DNA of 64,000 nucleotides. Origin: Armatimonadota bacterium. GTDB taxonomy: Bacteria > Armatimonadota > HRBIN16. The notes below the pieces were generated by a model, which was given only the letters and a program-made list of their open reading frames with translations, was not told the DNA's origin and made no database searches. The first letter of the stretch is position 1. Each line of letters opens with the position of its first letter. Location of the stretch: NCBI GenBank assembly GCA_026003175.1, contig BPGT01000003.1:424340-488339 (forward strand), in the 5' to 3' direction. The position numbers and the translations under genes were made by a program. Of the stretch, positions 26,001 through 35,974 are shown piece after piece.

Positions 26001-27591
26001 CTACCTGCTCGACGTTATCCACCACGTTATCGCCTGTGGTAGCGGGAGCAGCAGGGTTCGCCGGGTTCAGCACCCAGGGCATATAGGTGGTGGTACCGTT
26101 GGTCACGCGCAGGTCCAGGTCGTTCACCAGCATGCGGTCGGGCGGGTCCAACGAGACGGGCGGCGGCGTGCCCGGCGGGTCTGTCCAGACGATGGTGACC
26201 TTCAGGGGCTGCGTGCCGTCGGAGACCACGCGGATGGTATGCGTTTCGCCGTTACGCAGGGTACGCTCCTGAATCGCGTACGGGTTTTTCACGCTCTCCG
26301 AGATGACCTGCGCGGCGGTTCTGGCGTTCAGGATACCCCAGCCGAACATGTAATCGGGTCCGGGGGCAGGTCCGCACTCGTCGGCGGTGTGAATAGCCAG
26401 CGCCTTGAGGGTAGCGGAACGCATATTCGCACCGCCGTGAGTCTGCCGGTAGTGCTGGATCAGCAGCCCCAGTGCACCCGCAACGCTGGGGGAAGCTGCC
26501 GAGGTGCCGGCGCCCATGCCATACCCCCCGATAAAGGTTGTGTATACGTCCATGCCAATGCCCACGATATCCGGCTTAATGCGCCCGTCATCGGTAGGTC
26601 CCCAGCTGCTGAAGCTGGTCATGCGCACACTGTCGGGTCCTGCGTATCCTCCGGGTATGGGGTAAACACCCCCGACCACGAGGGTATTCTTCGCAGTGGT
26701 CGAGTAGGGGATACAATCAAAGCCGGATGCTCCTCCATCCAGGTCGTGGCTATCGGAATACGTTTGGCCATCGAGATGATAGTGCTGCACGGGTTGCGAC
26801 GAGGGACCTTCTCCGCGATCGTTACCCGCTCCCTGCACAATCAGGTAGTAGGGAGCATTGTAAGCTATCTGATCCCACTCCTGCGACCAGTCGCCGTAGA
26901 AACCAAACTTCCAGTCCTCTCGCTGATTGATAGTGGTATCGCCTGTCCAGAGAAAATCACCAAGCCACCCCGAAACAATGACGTAGGAGTGGTTGGATAC
27001 CAGTAGCCCAGCACGGGCTGCATCCGCCATTTCGGAGGTGTCGCTGTCCCAATCATAGCTGTCCAGACTGGCAGCGAAGGACATTCCTCTGGCACGTGGG
27101 TCTACTCCAGCTGCAGCCAGGATACCTCCTACCATCGTTGCATGGTCGTTCGGTTCGGCGCCATCGCGAATACGGAGCCGTCCCTGAAACTCCGGGTGCG
27201 AGGGGTCTACTGCACCAGCGTCCCACATCCCAAGCACGACCCCCGCACCGGTAAGATTCAGTCCGGTGGAGCCACCTGGCCATAGCTCATCTGCGCTGAG
27301 GGAATCGGCGGTTTCCACTCCGTTTGTAGCATAGTAGACAGGCACCCCGTTGCGTACCGCCATGATTTCCATCATCGCGCCGTTGGGGAGCTTGCGGCGC
27401 ACCGGCAGACCACGTTGCCTTGCCCATTCTTCCGCCTGTCGTTTTTCAACGGCAGCTCGTAGGGAGGCACGTGCCGCCAGCGAAGTGAGTGCAGGTACGT
27501 TGGTCTCTTCTTGCGCCCGGGAGAACGGCGCGAGGAGCAACGTTACCCACAACAACCAGAGAACACGTGCGAACCATCTGCTCGGTGTCAT
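23002..27591 (-). CDS. Secreted subtilisin-like serine protease with repeated Ig-like modules and FlgD-type C-terminus
   Basis: A 1529-residue exported protease (signal peptide ending SRA). The S8 catalytic triad is visible: Asp near residue 122 (GMWDAGAVD), His near 149 (NDHATMVGGI) and Ser near 364 (GTSAASPSVAG). A P/homo-B-like beta domain follows. Then come at least four copies of a 110-residue module ending (T/S)VD(T/A)TGWSKP.Y(S/T)S(G/D)EEA, a domain with a WRGYWVYA motif, and a FlgD Ig-like end (ITWDGRDANGIALPAGSYMVEI). The last unit is used in several phyla as an outer-surface or type IX-like anchoring/ stabilising domain. Probable role: extracellular proteolysis; target unknown. Confidence 0.88.
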   Translation of the reverse strand: MTPSRWFARVLWLLWVTLLLAPFSRAQEETNVPALTSLAARASLRAAVEKRQAEEWARQRGLPVRRKLPNGAMMEIMAVRNGVPVYYATNGVETADSLSADELWPGGSTGLNLTGAGVVLGMWDAGAVDPSHPEFQGRLRIRDGAEPNDHATMVGGILAAAGVDPRARGMSFAASLDSYDWDSDTSEMADAARAGLLVSNHSYVIVSGWLGDFLWTGDTTINQREDWKFGFYGDWSQEWDQIAYNAPYYLIVQGAGNDRGEGPSSQPVQHYHLDGQTYSDSHDLDGGASGFDCIPYSTTAKNTLVVGGVYPIPGGYAGPDSVRMTSFSSWGPTDDGRIKPDIVGIGMDVYTTFIGGYGMGAGTSAASPSVAGALGLLIQHYRQTHGGANMRSATLKALAIHTADECGPAPGPDYMFGWGILNARTAAQVISESVKNPYAIQERTLRNGETHTIRVVSDGTQPLKVTIVWTDPPGTPPPVSLDPPDRMLVNDLDLRVTNGTTTYMPWVLNPANPAAPATTGDNVVDNVEQVVVPNPQAGVYTITVTHKGILRPAGRQAYSMIVTGAVTHTLQVNSSDPNSGVAITVSPNDINGQGDGSTPFTRVYDGGVQVTLTAPATAPNDNVFIKWVRNGADFSTNRTITLTMDADYNLLAVYEFISPVPVLLQPTANAVVSPTPTFRMKATSSPGARMKYKVVIYQGDQQIEFFDQTTDTTGWSKPDYASGEEAVLTVPASQALPTGVLYWQAFAYDGIKWSEGSEKRRMVVNRMPNAPVLVSPAANAIVLSTPTLTVRATDADAADTLKYKIVFTRNGTTVATFDQTVDTTGWSKPGYTSDEEAVLNVPSHRALNPGTYQWQAFVYDGKQWSDGSESRTLVVNSAPSAPDLIEPAGGSFVSHTPTFRLRATDANSDSLQYKIVVKQAGQVVATFDQSVDTTGWSKSSYASGEEAMFTVPASASLATGAYQWQAFATDGRQWGNGSWERSFTVDQAPEAPEILVPAAGAVTSPTPEIRLRSTDADLSDGLRYKLVLFRGGQQVAVYDQSVDATGWSKPSYSSGEEAVFRLPASNALSASTYQLEAYASDGQQWSNAGSRSFKVSARVPAKLVGVGTFAVNLALPDASKSAIGVASVPMKVWDASTQSYVDAGNNLLIGVGYWYSAAQPAPLSIAGNELPISFPIALKRGWNFIASTSADPVVWDVNAIKVRRQGEEVTLRQARQSGWIEDHAWGWLQDGANPTTGRYVLVYDPLRIPGAVNTIEPWRGYWVYAHEECELLLNSSDGVIPNGTRAVSGSTGAWSVRLLVQSASGSAEAVFGANAPENIAIGLPPDPPSASSAPKVVLVQNGQPLAVDVRAGSRANAPWEIQVQIPAGNDGTATLYWQGVHQAPRMVNPLLVDLQTGERRFLRTTSSHTFAVSRQGGVYRFRIEMAPQSSLLRLSQVRVSGGRSTNGRYTISFNLSASAQVEANVLSAGKLVRRLTSGASRSAGIQQITWDGRDANGIALPAGSYMVEIKAVSADGQVVRSTVPVTLTR
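24445..25460. repeat. Internal tandem modules of the subtilase gene
   Basis: The motif encoding TGWSKP recurs at about 24445, 24778, 25108 and 25441, giving a period of 330-333 bases (110-111 codons). Flanking sequence of each unit is similar but not identical, so the modules arose by duplication and have since diverged. Confidence 0.8.
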
Positions 27592-27715
27592 TTGTGAGCA
27601 CTCTCCTCCCTTCTAAGCCTTATTGTGTGGACAAACAGCGAACGGTTACGTCACGTTAACCTTTAACACGCCCACGCAAATATAGCAGGTTTGAGAAGAG
27701 TTGTCAATATGGCGG

Positions 27716-27902
27716 GAGGGTGTTCGAAATTGCTGGTTGAATGGATAGATAACCTAACCCCCTTGCCCCCTTCCCTGCAAGGGAAGGGGGAACGCCCCTC
27801 TCCTCGTAGGAGAGGGGACGGGGGTGAGGTAAGGCAGGGATAGCAAGAACGCCCTCTCTCCTTGCGCTACAACCAACTTCTCAACAATTCTCGAACACCC
27901 TC
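27716..27902. mobile_element. MITE, copy A (187 bp, 9-bp target duplication)
   Basis: Terminal inverted repeats GAGGGTGTTCGA.AATTG and CAATT.TCGAACACCCTC bound a non-coding 187-bp element. It is flanked by a perfect 9-bp direct repeat ATATGGCGG (27707-27715 and 27903-27911), the footprint of transposition. The inside contains the GC-rich double-hairpin unit also found at 4747-4914. It has no open frame, so it must be moved by a transposase encoded elsewhere. Almost identical to 43982-44167. Confidence 0.92.
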
Positions 27903-27949
27903 ATATGGCGGAGCTGCCAAACAGCCTGTGTTAAACGTTTCTTCACTTT

Positions 27950-28068
27950 CTGGTATTGCCCCAGCGATTGAAAATCGCGGGCAACGGAGAACGAAACCTG
28001 CTAGCGCAGGTTACCAACCCCCGAAGGGGGGCATCGTTGCCCGCGACTTCCAGTTGCAGGGTGATTCG
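27950..28068. repeat. 119-bp palindromic repeat element, copy 2
   Basis: Identical to 22463-22581. As with copy 1 it lies just downstream of a minus-strand stop codon, here 33 bases after radA, and in the same orientation relative to that gene. Confidence 0.85.
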
Positions 28069-28101
28069 ATGATGGCATTGACATTTGGCGGATTACCAGT
28101 G

Positions 28102-29475
28102 CTACCCTCCTTCCGTCACCACGCCCACCGCGTCGCGGATGGTATACGTCCCATCGAGACTGATCTCCAGACCGCGCGCTTTCAACGCCCTGGCGTCGCG
28201 ACGGGGCAGCATGACACGCGAAAAGCCCAGTCGCTGCGCCTCACGCACGCGCTGTTCGGTGTGGGTGACCGAACGCACCTCGCCCGCAAGACCCAGCTCG
28301 CCGAAAACCACCATATCGGGCGGAAGCGGTCGGTCCTTCAGGCTGCTGGCCACTGCCAGCGCAATGGCTAAATCGGCGGAGGGCTCTCGGATAAAGATAC
28401 CTCCTGCGGCGTTCACGAACACGTCCTTGTCGCTGAGGCGTATGCCAGCGCGCTTCTCCAGCACCGCCAGCACCATGTTCACGCGGTTATAGTCCAAACC
28501 GGTTACTTGCCGGCGCGGCTGGCTGAGATAGGAGTGCGTCACCAGTGCCTGCACCTCTACCAGCAACGGGCGCGTGCCCTCCATGATGGCGGTGACTACC
28601 GAGCCGGGGCTGTGTGAAGCGCGTTCCGACAACAACCACTCGGAGGGGTTCTGCACTGCTACCAGTCCCTGCTCGCGCATTTCAAACAGCGCTACCTCGT
28701 CGGTGCTGCCGAAGCGGTTTTTGGTCGCTCGCAGGATGCGGTAGTTCAGGTGGGGGTCGCCCTCAAAGGTGAGTACGGTATCCACCAGATGCTCCAGCGC
28801 CTTCGGTCCCGCCAGTGCGCCCTCTTTGGTCACGTGCCCCACCAGAAAGACGGCGATGCCCTGTTCCTTCGCCACTCGCTGTAACGCCACGCCGCAGGCT
28901 CGCACCTGCGCCACTGTGCCCGGTGCGCTCTCCAGCTCGCCGGTTTGGGTGGTTTGTATCGAATCCACGATGACCAGTGTGGGTTGCAAGCTGTGGATGT
29001 GCGCCAGTATCGCTTCCATATTGGTCTCCGCCAACACGTACAAGTTCGCCCCCGTCACTCCCAGCCGTTTGGCGCGCAGTTTTATCTGGTGTGCGCTCTC
29101 CTCACCGGAAACATACAGCACCGGCTGCTCGTGACTGAGGATATCTGCAACCTGGGTGAGCAGGGTGGATTTGCCTACGCCCGGGTCGCCTCCCAGCAGC
29201 ACCAGCGAACCCGGCACGATGCCTCCTCCCAGCACACGGTCCAGCTCCGCCATACCGGTAGAGCGGCGCGGCAACGCCTCTATGGACACATCCGACAGGC
29301 GCACAGGTTGCGTGCCTCCCACCGAAGCTTGCCGGGCGGATGGACGCTTGGAGACGGGGGCAACCACCTCCTCGACCAGGCTGTTCCACTCGCCGCACTC
29401 GGGACACCGCCCCATCCAGCGAGGAGATTCGTGCCCGCACTGCTGGCAGACAAATCGGGATGTTGCTCTGGGCAT
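28102..29475 (-). CDS. radA: DNA repair protein RadA
   Basis: A 457-residue RecA-related protein acting on recombination intermediates. An N-terminal C4 zinc finger (CQQCG...CPECGEW) is followed by a Walker A motif GGDPGVGKSTLL near residue 94, Walker B in LVIVDSIQT, the RadA-specific KNRFG motif near residue 250, and a C-terminal Lon-protease-like domain (AAGGIFIREPSADLAIALAVASS, VFGELGLAGEVR). Length is normal. The ATG has AAGGAGG seven to ten bases upstream. It is separated from the next gene upstream by 137 bases. Confidence 0.95.
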   Translation of the reverse strand: MPRATSRFVCQQCGHESPRWMGRCPECGEWNSLVEEVVAPVSKRPSARQASVGGTQPVRLSDVSIEALPRRSTGMAELDRVLGGGIVPGSLVLLGGDPGVGKSTLLTQVADILSHEQPVLYVSGEESAHQIKLRAKRLGVTGANLYVLAETNMEAILAHIHSLQPTLVIVDSIQTTQTGELESAPGTVAQVRACGVALQRVAKEQGIAVFLVGHVTKEGALAGPKALEHLVDTVLTFEGDPHLNYRILRATKNRFGSTDEVALFEMREQGLVAVQNPSEWLLSERASHSPGSVVTAIMEGTRPLLVEVQALVTHSYLSQPRRQVTGLDYNRVNMVLAVLEKRAGIRLSDKDVFVNAAGGIFIREPSADLAIALAVASSLKDRPLPPDMVVFGELGLAGEVRSVTHTEQRVREAQRLGFSRVMLPRRDARALKARGLEISLDGTYTIRDAVGVVTEGG

Positions 29476-29612
29476 AGCGTTCGCCTCCTTCGTTCCGTTG
29501 AGGACGTCACCAGGTAACCCAACGAACGGCTCGACAGGAGCCTCGCCTTCCTCACCGTGACGCGACGGAACGCGCTCCCGTGTTGGCTGGAGACCCTGCC
29601 TTACCCTTCCGG

Positions 29613-30827
29613 TTATCCTTCGTGATTTGCCACCTTCTCAATAGCCGCGCGGAGCCGGCGCAGACCCTCGTCCGCTTCTTCGCGCTTCAGGTTCAACGGG
29701 GGAAGCAGGCGGATAGTGTTTTCACCGGTAGCGTTTACCACCACACCTTCCTGTAGTGCGGCACGCACCACCTCCCGCGCGATGGGTTTTGCGATGTCAA
29801 AGCCTATCATCAGCCCTGCGCCGCGTATTTCGGTGACAGGAAGCGTCTCGCGCCACGAGGCAATCTCATCGCGCAGGTACTCGCCCATCGTGCGCGCATT
29901 GTCCAGCATCCCTTCCTCTTCGATCGCCTCTATAGCCGCCAGTGCAGCAGAGGTGATAAGCGGTCCCCCCGCAAAGGTAGAGCCGTGGTCGCCTTTCTCC
30001 AGCACGTGCGCCGCTTTCCCGCAAGCCATACATGCGCCGATAGGCAGCCCGCCGCCCAGCGCTTTGGCAGAGGCCAGGATGTCCGGCTTGACACCCAGCT
30101 GCTGCCAGAAAAACCAGCTGCCAGTGCGCCCCATACCGGTTTGCACCTCGTCGAAAATGAGGAACGCCTCCACCGCGTCGCAGCGTTCACGGGCGGTTTG
30201 GAGGAACTCCGCGCTGAGCGGATACACCCCACTTTCACCCTGAATCGGTTCCAGAATGACCGCGCAGGTCTTGTCGGTCACCGCGTCGTGCAGAGCGGAA
30301 ACGTCGTTGCGCGGCACGATGCGCACACCTGGCACCAGAGGCTCGTAGGGTTGCTGGTACTTTGCCTGTGCCGTCACCGACAGCGTGCCGAACAGCCTGC
30401 CGTGAAACGCGCCTTCTACCGCCACAATCTCGATGGCGTGCGGCTCCTTACGCTTGCCCCATTTGCGAGCGATTTTGAGAGCGCACTCATTCGCCTCCGC
30501 CCCACTGTTGCAGAAGAAGAGCTTCTCCATACCTGCGATGGCGGTGAGCTTTCTCGCCAGACGGAATTGCGGCTCTGTATAGAACAGGTTACTGACATGA
30601 AGCAGCTTCTCCGCCTGCTCCTGAATGGCATGCACCACACGGGGATGGCAGTGCCCTACGGCATCTACCGCGATGCCGCCCAGGAAATCGATATACTCCT
30701 TGCCCTCTGCGTCCCATAGCCTTGCTCCACAGCCCTTCACGAACACCACCGGCTGGCGAGCGTAGGTGGACATGATACACTGCTCGTCGATCGCTTGCAG
30801 TTCCTGTAGAAGATTTTTCCCCTCCAT
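29613..30827 (-). CDS. Class III aminotransferase, acetylornithine aminotransferase-like
   Basis: A 404-residue PLP enzyme. It shows FCNSGAEANECALKIARKWG (PLP phosphate site), VEGAFHGR, EPIQGESG, FDEVQTGMGRTG and the lysine in ILASAKALGGGLPIGA near residue 251. The overall pattern is closest to ArgD (N-acetylornithine to glutamate semialdehyde in arginine synthesis), though 4-aminobutyrate and related omega-transaminases are similar. No other arg gene is adjacent. The frame stays open far upstream (to 31376), but that part is antisense to the divergent gene; the ATG at 30827 with GAGG in front begins the conserved MEGKNLLQELQAIDEQCIM. Confidence 0.85.
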   Translation of the reverse strand: MEGKNLLQELQAIDEQCIMSTYARQPVVFVKGCGARLWDAEGKEYIDFLGGIAVDAVGHCHPRVVHAIQEQAEKLLHVSNLFYTEPQFRLARKLTAIAGMEKLFFCNSGAEANECALKIARKWGKRKEPHAIEIVAVEGAFHGRLFGTLSVTAQAKYQQPYEPLVPGVRIVPRNDVSALHDAVTDKTCAVILEPIQGESGVYPLSAEFLQTARERCDAVEAFLIFDEVQTGMGRTGSWFFWQQLGVKPDILASAKALGGGLPIGACMACGKAAHVLEKGDHGSTFAGGPLITSAALAAIEAIEEEGMLDNARTMGEYLRDEIASWRETLPVTEIRGAGLMIGFDIAKPIAREVVRAALQEGVVVNATGENTIRLLPPLNLKREEADEGLRRLRAAIEKVANHEG

Positions 30828-30916
30828 CTCTTGCCTCGCTTCCTTGATGACATTAGTGTATCGTATTCGTGCCCGTTCGGGCAAGGAGAAGAGCTTGCAC
30901 GGCTCGAAACTGTGGT

Positions 30917-33416
30917 ATGCACATGGCAACGCTCTCTGGCTACAAGTCGCTCTGGACGCCTGGTGAGGGGTGTACGTGGGAAGCAGACCTGCCCACCTGG
31001 AATCTGCTGCAAATGAACGCGCATTACCTCGCCCCACCAGAAAACCCCGACCAGTGGGAACAGTGGCTACAGCAAGCGAGACAGTACCGCCGCTGGGTGC
31101 GCGAGCACCTGCACGATGCGCGCAAATGGCAGATACGCTTGCAGTTTGACGGAGTGCGCGCCTGGGTGAGGTTATCCCGCGAGGAGGCTTTCGCCATAGA
31201 CCTCCAGCCGGGGGGAAACGGTCGTCGTTCGCGGCGAGGCGAAACACCTGTCGGGGAACGCCACATTGTGGCTTGCCTTCGACTGGTGCGACAGAGCGCA
31301 GGGCAGCACAGGAGCATGGAGAGGCTGGTCCACCACCCTGGCCAGCGTGCCCATCCCGACCGACGGACACTGGCATCGCTTCCAGGCAGAGGTGAAGGTG
31401 CCCTCTTTCGATACCGCGCGCTTCTGGGCACGTCCCATTATTGGACAGGACGCGACCGCAGACCCGCAGACAGGTAGCCTGCTACTACGTGCGCTAGAGA
31501 TGCAGTTCCCTGACAGCGCAGAGAGGAGTCGACGTTTGTTTGCGTTCAAACGCCGCATCCGCCTCTCGTTGGATGATACGTTGTATACTCGTCGTGACCT
31601 GCAGTGGGTGCAACGATGTTTTGTGTGCGGTTTTATCTTTGTTTACGACCGTATCTTCTGGCACCCCGAGCGGATGCGCTATCGTGTAGGGGAGATGCTG
31701 GAGGAGGCAGAGAGAGAGTTCGGCGGCTTCGATGCGGTGGTGCTCTGGCACGCCTACCCGCGTATCGGCGCGGACGAACGCAATCAGTTCGACTTCTGGC
31801 GCGATATGCCTGGCGGTATCCGGGGCGTTCGGCAGGTAGTGGAACAGTTCCACCGGCATGGCGTTAAGGTGTTCATTCCCTATCTGCCCTGGGATACCGG
31901 CACGCGCCGGGAGCCACAGCCCGACACCGACGTGCTTGCAGAGATGGTAGCGCAGCTCGATGTGGATGGTATCTTTCTGGATACGATGGTAGAGGCTCCC
32001 GTCCACCTACGCGAAGCGGTGGATAGCAGGCGTCGTGGCGTCGCCTTCGAACCGGAAGGGCATCCTACCATCGAGGAGATGGAGCGCTGCAACGCTTCAT
32101 GGGCACAGTGGTTGCAGGCGTTCGACGGGATAGGCGTACTGCACCTCAAATGGATAGAGCGGCGGCACATCCAGCACCAGATACGTCGCTGGGACGCCGA
32201 CCACACGCAGGAGCTGGCAGCGGCGTGGCTGAACGGTAGCGGGGTGCTGGTCTGGGAGAACATCTTCGGCTCGTGGAACCCGTGGCGCTGGGAGGACCGT
32301 GCCGCGCTACGTCGTATGGCTTCCGTATGGCGTGCGACCGCTGACCTGCTGCACGGCGGCGAATGGCTGCCCTGTTATCCTGCCGCGACGAGGGGCGTGC
32401 TGGCTTCCTGCTGGAAGCAGCAGAACCGGTGGCTGTGGACGTTTTATCGGCAAGCGGGTGAGCAAGTAACAACACTTCCAGTACCTCCCGCCTTGCGGTC
32501 GCAAACATGGCACTGGTACGACCTCTGGCGCGGGGAACCCCTGCGACCAGTTCGCCACGGTAGGGGACAGTGGGCGGTAGAGTTTCCCCTGGAGCGATTT
32601 GGAGCGGTGCTGGCACTTTCCGGTGAAGCCGATAGAAATATCCGTTCGCTACTGGAAAACCAGCGTCGCCTTCATGCCGGGGATCGCCAGCCGCCCGCTC
32701 AGGATGCGCATGAGTCTTCTTCACCGGTGGTGCAACCCCAGCCGTCGCCGCTCACATCATCTCCGAGACGGATTCCCGAACATGCGGAGTTTGTCACGGG
32801 AGGGATCATTCGGTTCGTCGTGCGGCACGTTCGACGCGAATGCGGCTGCTATCCTGACCAGGAGGTGCCCCCCGATGAATGGGGGCGTTTCCTGACCGGT
32901 AACCCGTTTCACGAAGAGATGGAACATCATCTCACGCAAAGGCTGGATGACTTTCACATCATGCCTGCACCGGTGACCAACGCGCAGTATCAGGCATTTC
33001 TGGATGCGACCAGCTATGCTCCCGCCGATCCGACCAACTTCCTCAAGCACTGGGGCGGAAAACGTTGTCCGTCAAGCCTGATGGATGAGCCGGTAGTGTA
33101 CGTGGACATCCACGACGCCCGCGCTTATGCGGCATGGGCAGGGGCGCGCCTGCCCACCGAGTGGGAATGGCAACGTGCAGCAGAGGAGCTGGGGGAGCGG
33201 TTCTCGTACGGCACGGTCTGGGAGTGGACGGAGAGCCTGCGTGATGATGGGCACACGCGCTTTGTGATGTTGCGAGGAGGAAGCCGCTATCAGGCAACAG
33301 GTTCCATCTGGTACTTCCCCGGCGGACAACAACCTGTCACCACTCATGCGAAGTTCATTCTGCTGTATTCCGGTCTGGACAGATGCGCTACTATCGGCTT
33401 TCGTTGTGTGTGGTGA
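30917..33416 (+). pseudogene. Frameshifted glycosidase-like gene with C-terminal FGE/sulfatase-modifying domain
   Basis: Two overlapping frames make one protein of about 830 residues. The first frame gives HMATLSGYKSLWTPGEGC to FAIDLQPG; the second picks up ETVVVRGEAKHLSG and NATLWLAFDWC and runs on to 33416. The join is a run of six G (31210-31215); five G would restore the frame. The middle (FDAVVLWHAYPRIGADERNQFDF, VDGIFLDTM) reads as a GHL-like TIM barrel. The last 150 residues (APVTNAQYQAFLDATSYAP, ARAYAAWAGARLPTEWEWQ, MLRGGSRY, IGFRCVW) match the formylglycine-generating-enzyme fold. Either the gene is broken or the sequence has a homopolymer error. Start codon unclear (ATG at 30917 or 30923). 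Confidence 0.7.
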
Positions 33417-33736
33417 ACTGGGCGAAGGGTACACCTGCCTCTCGCGACGGATTTGCATGAAGGGCGATCAGGTAGTCTGCCTGCCGAAGCCAGAGAAGCA
33501 GGCCCCCATCGTCTTGCGCGCTACGTCCCGAGCGATTTCCTTTTTGCCAGAATGCGCCTTTGTGCTGCCGGACCTTGAATATCCGTGCTGGTTGTGAGAT
33601 ACACGCCCTCTTCCGGCGGCTTGTCGTGAAGATAAATAGGCACTAGGCGTGGGATAAGACCTTTCCCTTGAAGCCTCCTATCCCGGAATGTTATAATGCC
33701 CTCAGGGAACCTGTGCATTCAACGAGGAAGGTTTGC
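33417..33736. other. Intergenic region upstream of purL
   Basis: No gene is supported in these 320 bases. The right end carries the purL promoter (annotated separately) and the AGGAAGG ribosome-binding site. No known riboswitch fold is recognised. Confidence 0.6.
33668..33697 (+). promoter_or_regulatory. Promoter of the purL operon
   Basis: TTGAAG (33668-33673), an 18-base spacer and a perfect TATAAT (33692-33697) lie 40 bases before the purL start. One long run of close or overlapping genes follows, so this promoter probably serves all of them. Confidence 0.65.
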
Positions 33737-35974
33737 ATGATTGACTCCAAAGTGTACCGCGAAATGGGCTTGAACGACCAGGAGTACGAACGCATCCTGC
33801 AGCTACTTGGTCGGGAGCCGACATATACGGAACTGGGCATGTTCGCCGTGATGTGGTCGGAGCATTGCGGCTACAAATACTCGCGCCCCATCCTGCGACG
33901 GTTTCGCGAGTACCGCAAAGCGGTGGAGAGCGGGGGACTGGAGAACGCAGGAGTAGTGGACATCGGCGACGGATGGGGCATCGTGATGAAGGTGGAGAGC
34001 CACAACCACCCCTCTGCGGTGGAGCCGTTTCAGGGCGCAGCAACAGGCGTGGGCGGTATCCTGCGCGACATCTTCACCATGGGCGCGCGCCCCATCGCCA
34101 TTCTGGATAGCCTGCGCTTTGGTCCGCTGGACGACGCCCGCAATCGCTACCTGTTTACCCATGTAGTGGGCGGAATCTCGTGGTACGGCAACTGCGTGGG
34201 GGTGCCGACGGTTGCAGGGGAGGTGTACTTCAACCGTTGCTACTCGGGTAACCCGCTGGTGAATGCTATGGCGGTGGGCATCGTGCGCCTCGATAAGATT
34301 GCCCGTGCGCGCGCGGAAGGCGTAGGCAACCCGGTGCTGTATGTGGGCTCCAGCACGGGGCGCGATGGCATCCATGGCGCCACCTTTGCCAGCGAGGAGT
34401 TGAGCGAGGACTCGGAAGCCAAACGCCCCAACGTGCAGATGGGCGACCCCTTCGCCGAGAAGCTGCTTATCGAAGCCACCCTTGAAGCGCTCGCTACGGG
34501 CGACATCGTGGGCATTCAGGACATGGGCGCGGCAGGGCTTACCTGCTCCACCAGCGAGACCGCTTTCAAGGGAGGCACGGGCATGGAGATAGACGTGCTG
34601 AAAGTGCCTCGCCGTGAGGAGGGCATGACACCTTACGAGGTGATGCTCTCCGAATCGCAGGAGCGGATGCTGTGTATCGTCAAGAAGGGGCGCGAGGAAG
34701 CGGTCGCCAGCATCTTCCGCAAGTGGGGCTTGAACGCGGTGGTTATTGGACACGTGACGGACGACGGCATCCTGCGTGTAAAAGAAGGCGAGCAGATAGC
34801 CGCCGAATTTCCTGCCGCCTTCCTGACTGACGCCTGCCCGACCTACACGCTGAAAGCAGAGGAACCCGCCACCATCGCCCGCCTGCGTGAGTTTGACCCA
34901 CTGCAGATTCCCGAACCCGATGACTATAACCGCGTGCTGTTAGGGCTGCTTGCTTCGCCCTCCATTGCCAGCAAGCGGTGGGTGTACGAGCAGTACGACC
35001 ACATGGTGCAGACTCAAACCGTTTACCTGCCCGGCGGCGACGCGGCGGTGCTGCGCCTGCGAGGCACAGGGAGTAAGGGGATTGCCCTCAAGATCGACGG
35101 AAACGGTCGATACTGCTACCTGGACCCCTTCGTAGGGGGAATGCATACCGTTGCCGAGTGCGCACGCAATATCTCCTGCACGGGCGCGAAACCGCTGGCG
35201 GTCACCGACTGCCTGAACTTCGCCAACCCGGAACGCCCCGAAATCTTCTGGCAGTTCGAACGGGCAGTGGACGGTATCGCTACCGCCTGTGAGGTGCTGG
35301 AGACGCCCGTCATCTCGGGCAACGTGTCGTTTTACAACGAGACGCCCGACGGCGCGGTGTTTCCTACCCCCACTATCGGCATGGTGGGTCTGCTGGAGGA
35401 TGTAAGCCTGCACTGTAAGGCGGGCTTCCAGCAGGCAGGGGATAGGGTAGTGCTATTAATACCCGACGGCTGGCGCGATCCGTTGCAGGGGCTAGGCGGT
35501 AGCGAGTATCTGGCGGTTGTTCATGATATCGAAGCGGGCGCGCCTCCTGCGCTGGACATCGAGGCGGAGAAACGTCTGCAGGCATGTGTACGCGAGGCAG
35601 TTGCGCAAAGATTGCTACATAGCGCACACGATTGCTCCGACGGCGGTCTGGCAGTAGCAGTTGCGGAATGCTGTATGATGGGCGAACTAGGCGCACAGAT
35701 TGCGCTGGATACCGATGAGCGTACCGATGCCGCGCTGTTTGGCGAAACCGCCTCACGCATTGTAGTCTCCCTGCCCGCTGCGAACCTTGCGCGTTTGCAG
35801 GAAGTGGCGAAGGCGTATCGTATTTCGGCTGTCGAGCTGGGCGTGGTCACATCCGAGAGGGCGCTGCGCATCGACGTTCATGGGAGCACGCGCATCGACT
35901 TGCCTCTGGACGCGCTGGTAGACGCCTACGAGGGGGCTATCCCGCGGCTGCTGCGAGCGGAGGGAGGAGCTTAA
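33737..35974 (+). CDS. purL: Phosphoribosylformylglycinamidine synthase subunit PurL
   Basis: A 745-residue enzyme of purine synthesis that converts FGAR and ammonia to FGAM with ATP, in the cytoplasm. It is the small PurL form that needs PurQ and PurS partners, neither seen here. Typical blocks are [60 protein letters not shown] and [11 protein letters not shown]. The ATG at 33737 ([12 protein letters not shown]) has AGGAAGG eight bases upstream; a longer frame from 33668 runs through the promoter and was not used. Its stop is directly followed by the MntA start. Confidence 0.95.
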   Translation: MIDSKVYREMGLNDQEYERILQLLGREPTYTELGMFAVMWSEHCGYKYSRPILRRFREYRKAVESGGLENAGVVDIGDGWGIVMKVESHNHPSAVEPFQGAATGVGGILRDIFTMGARPIAILDSLRFGPLDDARNRYLFTHVVGGISWYGNCVGVPTVAGEVYFNRCYSGNPLVNAMAVGIVRLDKIARARAEGVGNPVLYVGSSTGRDGIHGATFASEELSEDSEAKRPNVQMGDPFAEKLLIEATLEALATGDIVGIQDMGAAGLTCSTSETAFKGGTGMEIDVLKVPRREEGMTPYEVMLSESQERMLCIVKKGREEAVASIFRKWGLNAVVIGHVTDDGILRVKEGEQIAAEFPAAFLTDACPTYTLKAEEPATIARLREFDPLQIPEPDDYNRVLLGLLASPSIASKRWVYEQYDHMVQTQTVYLPGGDAAVLRLRGTGSKGIALKIDGNGRYCYLDPFVGGMHTVAECARNISCTGAKPLAVTDCLNFANPERPEIFWQFERAVDGIATACEVLETPVISGNVSFYNETPDGAVFPTPTIGMVGLLEDVSLHCKAGFQQAGDRVVLLIPDGWRDPLQGLGGSEYLAVVHDIEAGAPPALDIEAEKRLQACVREAVAQRLLHSAHDCSDGGLAVAVAECCMMGELGAQIALDTDERTDAALFGETASRIVVSLPAANLARLQEVAKAYRISAVELGVVTSERALRIDVHGSTRIDLPLDALVDAYEGAIPRLLRAEGGA

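Larger units (their letters stand above)
27592..28101. other. Intergenic region carrying a MITE and a palindromic element
   Basis: No gene is seen between subtilase (start at 27591) and the radA stop (28102). About 27600-27706 is moderately AT-rich and should hold the subtilase promoter; no clear hexamer pair is found. The rest is a 187-bp MITE with its target duplications, then the second copy of the 119-bp palindromic element. Confidence 0.65.

Noticed and set aside
25879-27006. 375-codon open frame on the plus strand
   Set aside because: Antisense to the catalytic part of the subtilase, whose triad is intact; no recognisable protein.
30828-31376. N-terminal extension of the aminotransferase frame
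   Set aside because: Antisense to the divergent glycosidase gene; the family start is at 30827.
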